Source of the DNA: Lingula anatina
Taxonomy: Eukaryota; Brachiopoda; Lingulata; Lingulida; Lingulidae
DNA: 64,000 nt
Assembly (NCBI RefSeq): GCF_001039355.2
Contig: NW_019775896.1
Coordinates: forward strand, 44,718-108,717
Direction of reading: 5' to 3'
Notes under the pieces: model-generated
Database searches by the model: none
Seen by the model: the letters and a program-made list of their open reading frames with translations, nothing else
What the model was told of the DNA's origin: nothing
Part shown: positions 25,501-33,196 of the stretch, one piece after another
Numbering within the stretch: position 1 is the stretch's first letter
How the letters are laid out: every line of letters starts with the position of its first letter
Program-made: the position numbers and the translations under genes

Positions 25501-25821
25501 ATCTCTGGATCCGCCCCTGATGGTTTCATGATAATTTACCCATGTATATACCAGACACTGCCTCTGCTGGTGTGACAGTAATTGTGATAGTAACTGGTAC
25601 AATGTCAGTGTTTCATGCTGACCTACCCCTGTATCTGTAATCTTCTGAAAGTGCACAGCTACGCAGCAGCTGTTGATGTTGGGGTGGTTCTCACTACTGT
25701 GAATAAGAATGCTAATCTTCTTGGAGCGGATCTTGTTGGCACGATAACCAAAGACAAAAAGCATGGAGTCTATCACATTGGACTTGCCACTTCCATTGGG
25801 TCCTACTATGGAAGAGAAGCT
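1510..25821 (-). CDS. SMC4: Structural maintenance of chromosomes 4 (condensin ATPase), partial, 12 exons
   Basis: SMC4 pairs with SMC2 as the ATPase core of condensin, which compacts mitotic chromosomes. Exons in transcription order: 25821-25627, 25095-24916, 19119-18955, 12796-12669, 12442-12302, 11418-11268, 10930-10709, 9827-9706, 9399-9291, 7133-7002, 4037-3835, 1694-1510. All have GT/AG boundaries and phases that join in frame. The first visible exon carries the Walker A loop GPNGSGKSN. Later ones give DLDHNRFLILQ, GEVEQIAMMKPKALTEHDEG, a long coiled coil (12.8-9.3 kb), and the hinge (GKIPGIRGRL, GDLGAIDEKYDIAIS, PRLFDLVRV, AFYFALRDTLVA). Order and content match human SMC4 closely from memory. 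The exon(s) before SFSSIVGPNG are absent upstream, and the C-terminal coil and Walker B region lie beyond the left edge. The last exon ends QSG in phase 1. Introns are full of mobile elements, including a complete DIRS element between exons 2 and 3. Confidence 0.96.
1855..2575. mobile_element. MITE with about 50 bp terminal inverted repeats
   Basis: The left end (TTAGGGACCATTCCCA near 1857) and the reverse complement of the right end (near 2570) match over about 50 bp, including ACCCTAT, GTACTA and GATCTATCTC. No coding capacity is visible, so it is non-autonomous. It shares CATTCCCA at the ends and GATCGATCTA just inside with the elements at 11459, 38638 and 61782, which suggests one superfamily. 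Confidence 0.7.
2715..3738. mobile_element. Foldback transposon with long inverted arms
   Basis: The outer ends CCCCCGTCACACT (near 2718) and, in reverse complement, CCCCATCACACT (near 3738) form terminal inverted repeats. The centre is a large palindrome: 3195-3340 pairs with 3370-3530 around a short spacer containing AAAATGGCCGCC. Between arms and ends the sequence is saturated with GGAATGC / TTCGAATG words. Open frames inside come from the palindrome and are not genes. Confidence 0.7.
4141..5200. mobile_element. Repeat element with a tandem core of about 170 bp units
   Basis: A unique head (ACTAGAGGATCAGAGAGGCG, then GTACCACCAGCTGGAGTAAG) is followed by four to five tandem units marked by AGTAGGTCAAAGGTCAATTT, then a tail with CTTGACAAGTTCTACAAAATG. 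The same head, tail and one core unit recur at 11885-12250. A flank plus satellite core resembles non-autonomous Helitron-like repeats of marine invertebrates; no Helitron terminus was confirmed. The remaining intron between SMC4 exons 7002 and 4037 (5200-7001) shows only A/T-rich sequence. Confidence 0.6.
7240..9100. repeat. Composite repeat block with about 340 bp satellite units, copy 1
   Basis: Starts ACAAGGCAGCAAAACTGTC and ends at a perfect palindrome, TGTACAGACACA TC TGTGTCTGTACA (near 9072-9098). Three tandem units of about 340 bp occupy roughly 7296-8330, each starting near TGTGAAAAATTAAATTTTCA. A second copy of the whole block is at 16635-18672. ATGTACAGAC occurs inverted at the two ends, so the block may be a transposable element with short inverted ends. 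It fills most of the intron between SMC4 exons 9291 and 7133. Confidence 0.7.
9800..10020 (-). repeat. Acceptor-junction minisatellite of SMC4 intron
   Basis: Units of about 53 bp copy the first roughly 27 nt of exon 9827-9706 together with the last roughly 26 nt of the preceding intron. The real junction reads ATTATTTCAG then TATGAGG (minus sense). The three following copies (near 9880, 9930 and 9985) all read ATTATTTCTG at that place, so the acceptor AG is destroyed in each. A partial unit resumes after the MITE at 10685. This intron is essentially made only of these units plus the MITE. Confidence 0.82.
10021..10684. mobile_element. MITE inserted in the junction minisatellite
   Basis: Terminal inverted repeats GCCCCCGTTTCACAAAGAAT (left) and its imperfect reverse complement at the right end (TGTGAAACGGGGGC). 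Flanks read GTCCAG on the left and CAGCTCTGAC on the right, so the target was GTCCAGCTCTGAC with a CAG/CCAG duplication. A second TTTCACAAAGAATC lies near 10112. Non-coding, about 665 bp. Confidence 0.8.
11459..11682. mobile_element. MITE of the CATTCCCA family, copy 1
   Basis: A 224 bp element whose ends pair: GTGCATTCCCAGAGATTAAG at the left, and ATCTATGGGAATGGGGT at the right read in reverse complement, with AGATCGATCTA inside. It is near-identical over its length to 38638-38861 in a PFKFB intron. Non-coding. Confidence 0.8.
11885..12250. mobile_element. Second copy of the GTACCACCAGCTGGAGTAAG repeat
   Basis: Contains the head block near 11893-11950, the block CTTGACAAGCTCTACAAAATG near 12000 and one core unit (AAGGTCAAAGGTCAATTTCA) near 12135. 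It lies in the intron between SMC4 exons 12302 and 11418. Having a single core unit here against four or five at 4.3-5.0 kb shows that unit number varies between copies. Confidence 0.55.
12835..13115. repeat. About 27 bp minisatellite (3' end of SMC4 intron)
   Basis: Degenerate tandem units around ACTACTGCATACCACTCCAA, with a related fragment at 18835-18905 at the other end of the same intron (18954-12797). Finding the same units at both ends suggests the intron was once all minisatellite and was later filled by insertions. The long frame at 12815-13330 is a product of the repeat. Confidence 0.65.
13350..13605. repeat. Imperfect palindrome with about 75 bp arms
   Basis: The left arm (13350-13425, containing TTTCTTTTTATCAAGAGCTT) is the reverse complement of the right arm (13527-13605). 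The spacer is about 100 bp. It looks like a small foldback MITE inside an SMC4 intron. No coding sequence. From 13606 to 16634, apart from the inverted repeat at 14830-15405, I see no recognisable feature. Confidence 0.7.
14830..15405 (-). repeat. Inverted dispersed repeat, right copy
   Basis: Reverse-complement partner of 555-1130. It lies in the large SMC4 intron between exons 18955 and 12796. The two copies are about 14 kb apart in opposite orientation and diverge by point changes and small indels, so this is an old duplication or two copies of one transposable element, not an assembly echo. Confidence 0.8.
16635..18672. repeat. Composite repeat block, copy 2
   Basis: Direct-orientation relative of 7240-9100 with the same start (ACAAGGCAGCAAAGCTGTC), the same satellite units (near 17180-17880), the same unique region and the same terminal palindrome (near 18646-18672). 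Divergence is modest, so both copies belong to one family. It sits in the SMC4 intron 18954-12797. Confidence 0.7.
19110..19370 (-). repeat. Acceptor-junction minisatellite, left part
   Basis: Several degenerate units carrying GTAGTCAGAAATATACAGTA next to CACCC. In minus sense this is the polypyrimidine tract and AG of exon 19119-18955 plus its first bases (GGTG). Related units continue at 24760-24912 on the far side of the DIRS insertion, up to the donor of exon 25095-24916, so the DIRS element split this intron array. Between 19371 and 20252 I recognise nothing. Confidence 0.65.
20253..20293 (+). repeat. DIRS left inverted terminal repeat
   Basis: Pairs imperfectly with 24706-24746 in reverse complement (about 70-75% identity by eye, with small gaps). 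It defines the left edge of the element next to AATTGAAATGGCG. Confidence 0.7.
20485..21630 (+). CDS. DIRS ORF1, Gag-like protein with Cys/His cluster
   Basis: 381 codons from the first in-frame ATG. The N-terminal two thirds are acidic and helix-prone, with no recognisable enzyme motif. Near the C-terminus is a Cys/His cluster, CSLFNRGQCPYGRACRYEHV, followed by CLAPNCRKPHPLSQH; the first part is CCCH-like spacing, probably for nucleic-acid binding. Position before RT and this cluster fit the Gag-like ORF of DIRS elements. The frame ends at TAA 21628-21630, directly after a GGGAAAC heptamer, and the pol frame overlaps the end of this ORF. Confidence 0.85.
   Translation: MSDGRTRVDDLSWDTYLMNIAQAVAPGVLEEENGELNVNRTTEASETAIMSKLNDFCGKYGLGESTKAILAQNGFTSERALKLLKADDIGALNIQLLAERRLLEAAIEDNNGWKGGPNAELQQAQSRDTEARLQTGDDLNERLANLIGNQAGTSNGMRSQPQLRIPGPTEGERVDLNPTNYLFSLPASKALQIVDYVQANDTDVVEQVLGNGDGTQVVIKSGPKKMKLESVSQIQWATANVRILTKLLTTGELNQSGLFDYLSHTVKIGQLAETYQWVSVILFDKAYRDLQATHKFRWGSDSPHLYAIHLRPKIPSSGIVRKDNFQKGTVCSLFNRGQCPYGRACRYEHVCLAPNCRKPHPLSQHAGQDGQQPAKSNGQGN
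21621..21627 (+). promoter_or_regulatory. Candidate -1 ribosomal frameshift heptamer
   Basis: GGGAAAC sits in the ORF1 frame as xxG GGA AAC TAA, the X XXY YYZ arrangement of -1 slippery sites, directly before the ORF1 stop. Slipping back one base enters the pol frame, which is open from 21615. There is no ATG at the start of the pol frame. I did not identify a downstream pseudoknot. Confidence 0.6.
22861..23028 (+). other. Foreign segment plus gap inside DIRS RNase H
   Basis: Between codons AAC AAG (ending 22860) and GAA ACG (after the n at 23028) lies 167 bp nearly identical to the start of the composite repeat at 16645-16823. RNase H reads straight across if this segment is skipped. Either a copy of that repeat inserted here and its remainder is in the gap, or two contigs were wrongly joined at the shared word AACAAG. 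Confidence 0.75.
23382..24395 (+). CDS. DIRS tyrosine recombinase
   Basis: 337 codons, intact. A SAM-like N-terminal half (STKKTYTSFLRSYFQFCTF) is followed by the catalytic domain. The tetrad can be placed: first Arg in FFGFFRKANLLP, then HSFRRGGASWAF (His and second Arg), W in MMGDWRSDAY, and the nucleophile Tyr in LYLETS. It integrates the circular DNA intermediate without a DDE integrase, which is the defining feature of DIRS-like elements. It starts at ATG 23382, overlapping the end of pol in another frame. Confidence 0.93.
   Translation: MRYACLLTGGQSECEKRLDQKIQHYRTLCYADSTKKTYTSFLRSYFQFCTFMSYVAFPVDNLTICRYVAHLAERVQASSIPKYLAVIRIIHLEMGLENPLQNNWALKTLLRGIQRDKGMATRRKLPITPEILLDMYRQLKAHCAFDMLFWAACLVAFFGFFRKANLLPLHRTSVGHHFKKRDVSFTNVGLLLLVRGTKTIQFRERQLQIPLPYVKGSPLCPVTAMTRVLLNAKDIPSDSPLFSCWIYGQNFTLTQPAFVNKLHQVLSRLGRTAQDFSGHSFRRGGASWAFSCGVPAEIIQMMGDWRSDAYKLYLETSVPTKLFFLEKIVSKLPRNEQ
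24706..24746 (+). repeat. DIRS right inverted terminal repeat
   Basis: Ends in GGTATTTGGTGTTTTA. An AATAAA signal just inside (near 24708) could serve as the element's poly(A) signal. The stretch 24396-24705 is A/T-rich 3' non-coding sequence. Confidence 0.7.
24760..24912 (-). repeat. Junction minisatellite, right part
   Basis: Units with TTACACACACCTTGGTAGTC and GGGAGTCAGAAAGATACAGT match those at 19110-19370. The last unit (ATATACAGTACATTTACC) runs directly into the 5' splice site of exon 25095-24916. Confidence 0.6.
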
Positions 25822-25934
25822 CTGGAGGAAAAGAAATCACTTGAAAGCACCCCATAACTGGGGTGGCAGGTTTAACATTATGTCATGTTCGAGGTTATCT
25901 TGCCAAACTGAATTTTCCTAGAGCAAAGAAGTCA

Positions 25935-26135
25935 ACAAGCCAGCTGAGATGGCAAATGTACTGACAAAAAACAAAAATAAATTTAAAAAATGATGCACAA
26001 AATAGGATTTTTGTCAATTTTTATGCAACAATAAATCATGCTTAACAGCAAATTTAACACCATATTTTAATTATCCTTAATCAACAGGTAAATGGATTTT
26101 AAAATATGTAACTAGTAAAAGTCCATCTTTTCCAG
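25935..26135. repeat. Decayed 5' fragment of the composite repeat
   Basis: A diverged copy of the first roughly 190 bp of the block (ACAAGCCAGCTGAGATGGC, then a TGTACTGACAAAAAAC-like segment and ACAGGTAA). It lies just upstream of the first visible SMC4 exon. From 25822 to 28135 I see no convincing exon of SMC4 or PFKFB; an open frame at 26174-26494 matches nothing I recognise. Confidence 0.5.
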
Positions 26136-27335
26136 CTCAAACTTAAAGGTAATGCGTCAGCTGACTCAAGACAATGAACAAGGCATCATTGACGATCACA
26201 CTCTCAATGGATGGAAAGAACAATACTGCGCCACTGCGAGCGGCTACTTACAAAATAGATGGTGTAGATGTTGGATTCCCTTTTTCAATTGTGGGAAACG
26301 CCGGCCATTTGTCTTTTGTGCCATTATTTTCACCTGGCTCATATACACAAGGTTTGCACAAGGTGTGTTTTCAAGGGGTAAATAGGAGTCACATGCACTA
26401 CCTATTTGTCAGTTGTAATGCTTTCAATAATATCGATTGCTGTCCAAAATGTAAAAACGTCAGCGGGAGATCGTTCCAGCTCCGAGTGAGATGAGAAGGC
26501 AATTTTCATATCTCAGGGAGAGATTGTTTGCGATATAAGCAAGAAAAGAATGAAATTTTAAATGTTGAAAATTTTTCGAGAATGAAGTACTGAATTTAAC
26601 AAGATGTCCTGCTCACAGACTTTGACTAGGGACGGAACAGAATCAATCCAGTGAGTGCCAGCACCTACTACAGACTGGGAAAGGAAAACCCTCTAATAAC
26701 CAAGTGACTGGTGTCTAGATTCCCCAAGATGTGCTTGCCTTAGTAGGGTCATGTATTTCCTAAGTATACTAGTAATGGCTTGGAGGTAAATGAGATACAG
26801 TACAATGCCTTTGCCTTAGATTTGTCATTCTTTACATGGTTAATTACTAGTAGTTCTCTTGAGGAAAAACCTAAATTTGGCTTATTATATGATGCAGTGA
26901 TTTTCTCTTCAAAAACTATTAATTTGTTTAGTATTCCTATCAAAGTGATTTTTGTAATACAGTAATTAGCTTGAAAAAAATATGAATCTTAACATTACTA
27001 GATAGGACTATGCTAATGATAAAGCCTTTCATCTGGGTAAATTTTATAGTTTTCAGAAATCGATAAGCAAGGATATATTTGTAAAATAATATTTTCATTG
27101 TTTTGTTTTTCAGATCCACTGCATTTTGCACCTGGTGGAAAAAGCCACTTAGAACTGGTTTCCAGATATATTTCTTCTAGAAAAATTTGTCTGCCAGCTG
27201 AAAACAAAAAGTGGATGGCTGTGCTCCTATTATTTTTATGCCAATGCCAGCTTTATCTGAATTGACCTGCATCTTTGTTAACCCCATAGAGCCCGTCACC
27301 ACATATGTGCGGTTCAATTATCCCTTACCCCAAAG

Positions 27336-27424
27336 CGCAGAGAAGGTAGATACTGTTTCTTGATTTTGTGTTGATGTATTGTGTCTTAATTTGGTAATCA
27401 TGTTTGGAGTGGTACGCAGTAGTC
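27336..27424 (+). pseudogene. Inverted partial copy of an SMC4 exon-intron junction
   Basis: About 87 bp nearly identical to the reverse complement of 18876-18964. It includes the last ten or so nt of SMC4 exon 19119-18955, its GTAGATACTG donor and the start of the intron minisatellite. It lies 8.4 kb from the original in opposite orientation and is followed directly by a GT-repeat and a G-run (27426-27463). Too short to encode anything. Confidence 0.8.
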
Positions 27425-27463
27425 GTGTGTGTGTGTGTGTGTGTGTGTGGGGGGGGGGGGGGG
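27424..27463 (+). repeat. (GT)n then G-run
   Basis: About a dozen GT units followed by about 14 G. A purine-rich or G4-prone microsatellite abutting the inverted SMC4 fragment. Confidence 0.9.
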
Positions 27464-28135
27464 TGTTGAATAAAAAACAAATGAGAAACTGTTCAGCAAG
27501 GATGTGTGGCTCAGTGTTCAGCAAATCTTGTTTTTTCATGTTTAAATATTTGAAACATTTGGAAAGCTAGATGTAGTGCACAATGATCGTACAATTTTTT
27601 CCTAGTTTTAATTAATTTCTTCTGTGCGAAATTCATGGTACATTACTGTAGGTTTTGGTGCTTTTTTTTTTCTTTCTCTGGGGACACATAATTTTAACTA
27701 GATGGTAGCAATTACTAGTACATATTCCCGCAATGCCCCTTATACCATGGCTGGCACTCAAACAATTAAACAATTGCACTTGTATTTTGAATACAGACTT
27801 GCCTGTATTTTCATACGCTTCGGTGAATTCATCCTATTGTTCGAATCGCCAGCCGTGGTATAAGTAAGTTACAACTACTTGTCATCCATTGTGTGCAACA
27901 TTCAAAAGCAAATTATATCTCGGCTCGGCTAATTACGGCTGTGCTTCGATATATTACGCTTTTTTAGGTTGCATACAGAGCACAAATTAACTAGGACATA
28001 TTGTTAGGGAAGGATAAATCTTAAAATTTTTCCGTAAGAGGCATAACAGACAAAATTTGATGCTGAGCACAAATGTGACAACCATTTGTTACTACAAAAC
28101 AAAAAAAGTCACTTTCTCCCACTTACAGACGGCTG

Positions 28136-28829
28136 CAGGGTTCTGCCGAGGCCGCGATTCTGCGAGATTCTCGCCAAAAAAATAAAATTCTCGCACAAAA
28201 ATTACCAAAGATGCGAAAATTCTCACATACAAACCGAGTGAGGGTGCTATCATTGTTCTTGAGATGATAAAAGACACATTGAGAGTGGCGTCTAAAATTG
28301 TTTATCTAAATAATCATCACCGGTATAAATTTCTTCGCATCGTCCGCTGCATTGACTTGTTAACACAGTGTAGCTAACGCGACGATGTTTCCGATGTACC
28401 CTCGTAAGAGATCGTTTCAAGCAGTGTCGTCATTTGTTGTCGTAATATCAAAAGTACCTCTTCATGACTACAGTCCAATCGGCAATCCTCGTGTGACTCC
28501 GCTGCACTAAAGTTAGTTGAGCGATTGAGCGGTTCTCTCATTTCGCGGGATAGTCAACCAATGATAGACGGCGTGACAGTGATATTCAGCCTGATGAAAC
28601 GTGGTTAAAATGGCGGCTTCCTCGCCGAAAGCAAAAGTTAAAAAACAGACATCGATTTTAAGCTTTATGCCAAAGTCTACGGCAAGCGGTGAAAAATCAG
28701 GTCAGACTCCTGTTAATCCCCCCTCAGATGAATCCGTCTCTCCGCCTGACAAGTCTGAGAAAAGGAAGAAACAAATTTCTGAAGTTGCGACTCCAGATGA
28801 AACTGACAGTTCGTCGACGATATAGGTAT
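28136..28829 (+). mobile_element. hAT-like transposon, copy A, 5' end
   Basis: Starts CAGGGTTCTGCCGAGGCCGC, a typical hAT terminus (CAGGG). It then has a non-coding leader and a first exon from ATG 28610 to about 28821 encoding a Lys/Ser-rich N-terminus (QTSILSFMPKSTAS). The copy at 31566-32285 is nearly identical. Here the last exon codon is changed to TAG (28823-28825) where copy B has AAG before GTATG, and an assembly gap follows at 28830. Its C-terminal exon is probably the one at 30270. Confidence 0.75.
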
Positions 28830-28830
28830 N

Positions 28831-29488
28831 GTTAGATGAAGCTTGTTTTGTCCCGGATTATGATGACACTGATTTGGTGGAAGATCCTACTGTCCTAATT
28901 GGTGAAGAGGGGGAGGAAGTTACCCACTCAAAGTGCAGAAGGAAGAAACAGAGGAAAGAAGTCCAGTGTGGTTTGTGTCTGGTGTCCAGTGCTGACCTGA
29001 GTAGACATCTTGGACGTCATGTGAAATCTGATCATTTGCCATGGTACATGTATATGACTCCAGGATTGGTGTGCTGGTATTGCAGATCGATGGAAAAGGA
29101 CAATTCGCTTTTGCGTAAACGTCATGGTGATGTTCATTCGTGTGGAACTGGTGAATTCGAGAAAAAACTGTGGATCCAGTTGGTGAATGGATTTATACAT
29201 TTCCTGATATTAACATTAAATATGAGAAATATATGGGAACTGATGGACTATGTGAAAAGTGAAGGACTAGTAATGTTGCCAGATAACTGTTCCGAGGAGG
29301 ACATTAATTTTGTGAAAATGTACATTTATGGAAATGGTATGGAGCCTAAGACTGAGGTTCTGAATTCTTTGTTGATTTTGTTTCACTGGAGAACTTTGTA
29401 TCATCTGTTACAAAAACTTTCATCAGAGGATCGTGAACTCGGTAGTCATTGGTATCGGCGGATAGAATTTACTTTGCTACATGGATGA
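28831..29488 (+). CDS. Unrecognised Cys/His protein fragment, 3' part of an LTR element
   Basis: An open frame directly after the gap, 5' end missing, ending at TGA 29486-29488. It has an acidic start (LVEDPTVLIGEEGEE), then CGLCLVSSADLSRHLGRH (C-x2-C-x9-H-x3-H), a second pair CWYC and HSC, and a helical C-terminal half. I do not recognise the family. It is followed by about 380 bp of A/T-rich sequence, a polypurine tract (29855-29866) and a probable LTR, so it is likely the last ORF of an LTR retrotransposon. Confidence 0.5.
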
Positions 29489-29866
29489 AAAATGAACTAT
29501 ATAATGATTTTGACATTTCACATTGACATTGTTATCATTAATAATGTTGTTTTGAGCAACTTTGAATTAAAATCACTTTGTTTGCTTTTAAAGTTGATTT
29601 AAAGTGATAATGGATTTAAAACTTTGTTTTGCATTCCTAAGGATGGACATTTATGCTGAGAGATGGACTTGATTGACTTTGCTTGTGTTAAAGATAAATG
29701 TTGAATCTTGGCATAACAAGAATGACTTATTTGCATTACTTGCGTATTTTAAATGTAAAGTACCATTTCAGTTGTTGAATTATAATAATTATTAGTTTAA
29801 CAATTTAAAGTAATTGTTTATATTGTAATAATAGGGGGGAGTTTTGTTCGTCAAAAGGGGGGAGAG

Positions 29867-30173
29867 TGTGATGATGTAGTGTGTTAGATGAGATTATTTT
29901 ATATTGCTACCGGTAGATGTCTCTGTAAGTAAAGTGTTGTCCGGTGTGCAAGTTTGAATCTCTCCCGTGATTGGTAACCTAAAGGTAAAACTGTTCACTA
30001 TATAGTTGATTCTGATTGGTAAACGTGTACTATCTGAACTTGTATATAAGGTGTAACGTGAAATAAATCGGTCTCTTTGGCCTCTTTGGCCTCTTTGCTC
30101 TTAGCAGCTGTCTTTTGCTCTTCTCTTGAGGCTTTTTGGCTTTGTGTTTAACTCTGAGATACCAGTAAGTACA
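29867..30173 (+). repeat. Probable 3' LTR
   Basis: Preceded by a polypurine tract (AAAAGGGGGGAGAG). Begins TGTGATGATG and ends GTAAGTACA, so it has TG...CA ends. Inside are TATATAAGG (near 30042) and AATAAA (near 30062), in LTR-like order. The matching 5' LTR would be in the gap at 28830. No target duplication could be tested. Confidence 0.55.
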
Positions 30174-30269
30174 TTGTTATTTGTACCTTCATAAGGCACT
30201 CGGCCGCGAAGGCGTAACACAATGCAATGGTAGTGCTAACATTACACAGGTAATTTTGTTTTATTTCAG

Positions 30270-30768
30270 CCACAAAGATGTGCATTCCTTGACCTGGAAG
30301 TTGGTAAATAGTTTGTATGTTGCCAAATGTCCAAATATATTAGCAGTGATTGATCTTTTGTTGTCCCTGCCAGCTGGATCTTCTGAGTGTGAGAGGGGGT
30401 TTTCAGTCATGAAGAACATGAAGACAGACTACAGAAATAGACTAAGATCAACAACTATGACTCTGCTCATCACCATACAAATGCACTCTGCAGATATCTC
30501 CTCATTTGATCCAACAGAAGCAATTCACCATTGGTATGAGAACAAACACAGGAGACCATATTTCATGAACCCCAGGGTAAAAAAATCATCTACAAGGTCA
30601 AAGACAGTAGCTGCTGTTGTTATTGAAGAAGAAGCAAATGCGGTTGCAACTTCAGAAGTCATACCACCTGAAACAAATGGTGCTCCAGTGGCTGACTTAG
30701 ATTCTGACTACGAGTCAGATTTCAGTGATCTTGACATAGAGAATGGACATGACTCTTTGTCAGAATAA
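30270..30768 (+). pseudogene. hAT transposase C-terminal exon (dimerisation domain)
   Basis: Begins after TTTTATTTCAG and stops at TAA 30766-30768. The segment LLSLPAGSSECERGFSVMKN, then DYRNRLRSTTMTLLITIQMH, is the hAT C-terminal dimerisation motif as found in domesticated hAT proteins such as ZNF862/KIAA1586-like ones. An acidic tail (DSDYESDFSDLDIE) follows. The middle of the transposase is not in the window, so this copy is incomplete as assembled. Reading frame and motif are intact. From 30769 to 31565 no gene is seen. Confidence 0.8.
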
Positions 30769-31565
30769 TTAAGTTGATTTGGTCAATATTTTACAAAATT
30801 GCAAGCAATTCCTTAAATGGGCTGAGCATGTGTGAATGTGGAAAGGAATTCTTCCATCACTTCCTGTAAGTTGGTCTGTGACAGTTTTAACAGTTTTAAT
30901 GACCTTGTAGATGATTAAAATGATTATGAAGATTTGGAAAAAAGGAAACCCAACAGTTGGAATGTGGATACTGGTAGAAGTTTTTTTTTAATTGTTTGTT
31001 TGTTTTAAGATGGTAACAAGAATTCTTTCTTTATTGCCAGCAAAGTGTTCAATTTATTTGACTAGAATATCTGCATTCGGCCATACTTGTTGCTGTGCAG
31101 AAAATTAAAACTTAATATCAAATGATATCATAAATAAAAGTTATGCATGAATTATTAGTAAGAGTTATTTCCTCCACCGAGTGTTTTTTTAAAATCATTT
31201 TCAAATTGCAATCCGAAGATTGCATTCTACATGTACAGATAGACCCCCTCAGCATACCTCTCTTAACTCTTAGGGTTATCATAACTGGGGCAGGTAACTA
31301 CCTGGCTGGGCAGGTAACTACCTGGCTGGGCTGGTAACTTTTCAGAGTTACCTGCCCGGCGGTCTGGCTATTAATTTCCTTGAATTTCATACACTGCCAT
31401 AAGACACCAGAATCCAAAAGAAATTTTAGGTTCTGATGATTTATTATGATTTTATTGACACTTTTATCTGGAAAACTTATAAAAGAGTGTCACGGAAGGA
31501 CATTTTTATTTTTGATATATTTTTCATAATAGAGATCATTTTAAACAATAAAGACTAAATACATT

Positions 31566-33196
31566 CAGGGTTCTGCCGAGGCCGCGATTCTGCGAGATTC
31601 TCGCCAAAAAAATAAAATTCTCGCACAAAAATTACTAAGATGCGAAAATTCTCGCATACAAACCGAGTGAGGGTGCTATCATTGTTCTTGAGATGATAAA
31701 AGACACATTGAGAGTGGCGTCTAAAATTGTTTATCTAAATAATCATCACCGGTATAAATTTCTTCGCATCGTCCGCTGCATTGACTTGTTAACACAATGT
31801 AGCTAACGTCGTCATATTGCGACGATGTTTCCGATGTACCCTCGTAAGAGATCGTTTCAAGCAGCGTCGTCATTTGTTGTCGTAATATCAATAGTACCTC
31901 TTCATGACTACAGTCCAATCGGCAATCCTCGTGTGACTCCGCTGCACTGAAGTAAGTTGAGCGATTGAGCGGTTCTCTCATTTCGCGGGACAGTCAACCA
32001 ATGATAGACGGCGTGACAGTGATATTCAGCCTGATCATAGAAGTGGCCTGATGAAGCGTGGTTAAAATGGCGGCTTCCTCGCAGAAAGCGGAAGTTAAAA
32101 AACAGAGATCGATTTTAAGCTTTATGCCAAAGTCTACGGCAAGCGGTGAAAAATCAGGTCAGACTCCTGTTAATCCCCCCTCAGATGAATCCGTCTCTCC
32201 GCCTGACAAGTCTGAGAAAAGGAAGAAACAAATTTCTGAAGTTGCGACTCCAGATGAAACTGACAGTTCGTCGACGATAAAGGTATGTTCATTCCGTGGC
32301 ATTTTTATTTTACGTTTTGGAAGGACACTTGACACTTCGTTTGAAAATGTGAAAGAAAGTAAAAAAAAAGAGGTAATAGGCCCATTTTTGATACGATTAT
32401 TCCTCTATATGTGAGTATGAAAATTTAAAAAAAAAAAAAAAAAAAAAACGTTAAAAAATGACGGGTCCCGTTTCTGATATGTTTATTCCTCCTACGTGAG
32501 TATGATAATATGAAAAAGAAGTTTAGGCCCGTTTTTGATGTTTATTCCTCCTATGTGAGTATGATAATATGAAAAAGAAGTTAAAAAAGTAAGGAGGCCC
32601 GTTTTTGATATGTTTATTCCTATCACTCTATAGTGTATATATATGTGTGTGTGTGAGAATAAAAATTTGAAAAAAGGAAATGTTTAACTTTAATGAAGAA
32701 GTAAGGAGGCCTGTTTCTGATATGTTTATTCCTCTGTGTATGTGTGTGAGGATACTAATTAGTAATTTTAAAAAAAAAGTTAGGGCCTCCTAATCAAGGA
32801 TATTTTCATAGAATGCACTCAACCAAAAGTGTGACCTATATTTTTTTACTTTAGCCTTTATTTTAAAAAGTAGTCAATATTGTGAAAACGATAAATCAAA
32901 GATAAAAATGTCCTTCCCAAACACTATTATGCAATTTTTCCTGATAAAAGTGTTAATTAAGTCATGATTAATCATCAAAACCTAAAAATTCTTTTGGATT
33001 GTGGTGTCTGGTTCCAGACATTACAAGTTTGTAAGTAGGAAAAATTTTAACTTTTCTTTAATTTTAGGTCTGCAGACCAAATACCAACGAAGGGCCTGCA
33101 AGAAAGAAACCGAAAGTAGTGCCACAGAAATTGCAACACGATTGGTTAAGAGATTATTCTTGGCTCCGCTATGATAATGAGGCAGATGCTTTATAA
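31566..33196 (+). pseudogene. hAT-like transposon, copy B, first two exons
   Basis: The terminus CAGGGTTCTGCCGAGG at 31566 matches copy A. Exon 1 is 32067-32282 (ATG to AAG, donor GTATGT); exon 2 starts at 33068 after TTTTAG. Exon 2 contains LQHDWLRDYSWLRYDNEADA, resembling the start of the zinc-finger segment (WL..PWL.YD) of hAT/ZNF862-type proteins, but it stops at TAA 33194-33196 before the expected Cys pair. No catalytic region follows, as the TTAA transposon begins at 33279. Confidence 0.7.
32375..32790 (+). repeat. About 60-65 bp minisatellite in hAT copy B intron
   Basis: Five to six degenerate units with CCCGTTTTTGATATGTTTAT and TGTGAGTATGATAATATGAA, interrupted by a poly(A) run near 32428-32448. 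Non-coding. Confidence 0.75.

Noticed and set aside
26174-26494. 106-codon open frame upstream of SMC4
   Set aside because: No recognisable domain, no clear splice sites, and it does not fit the missing SMC4 or PFKFB exons; left as possible unknown but not called.
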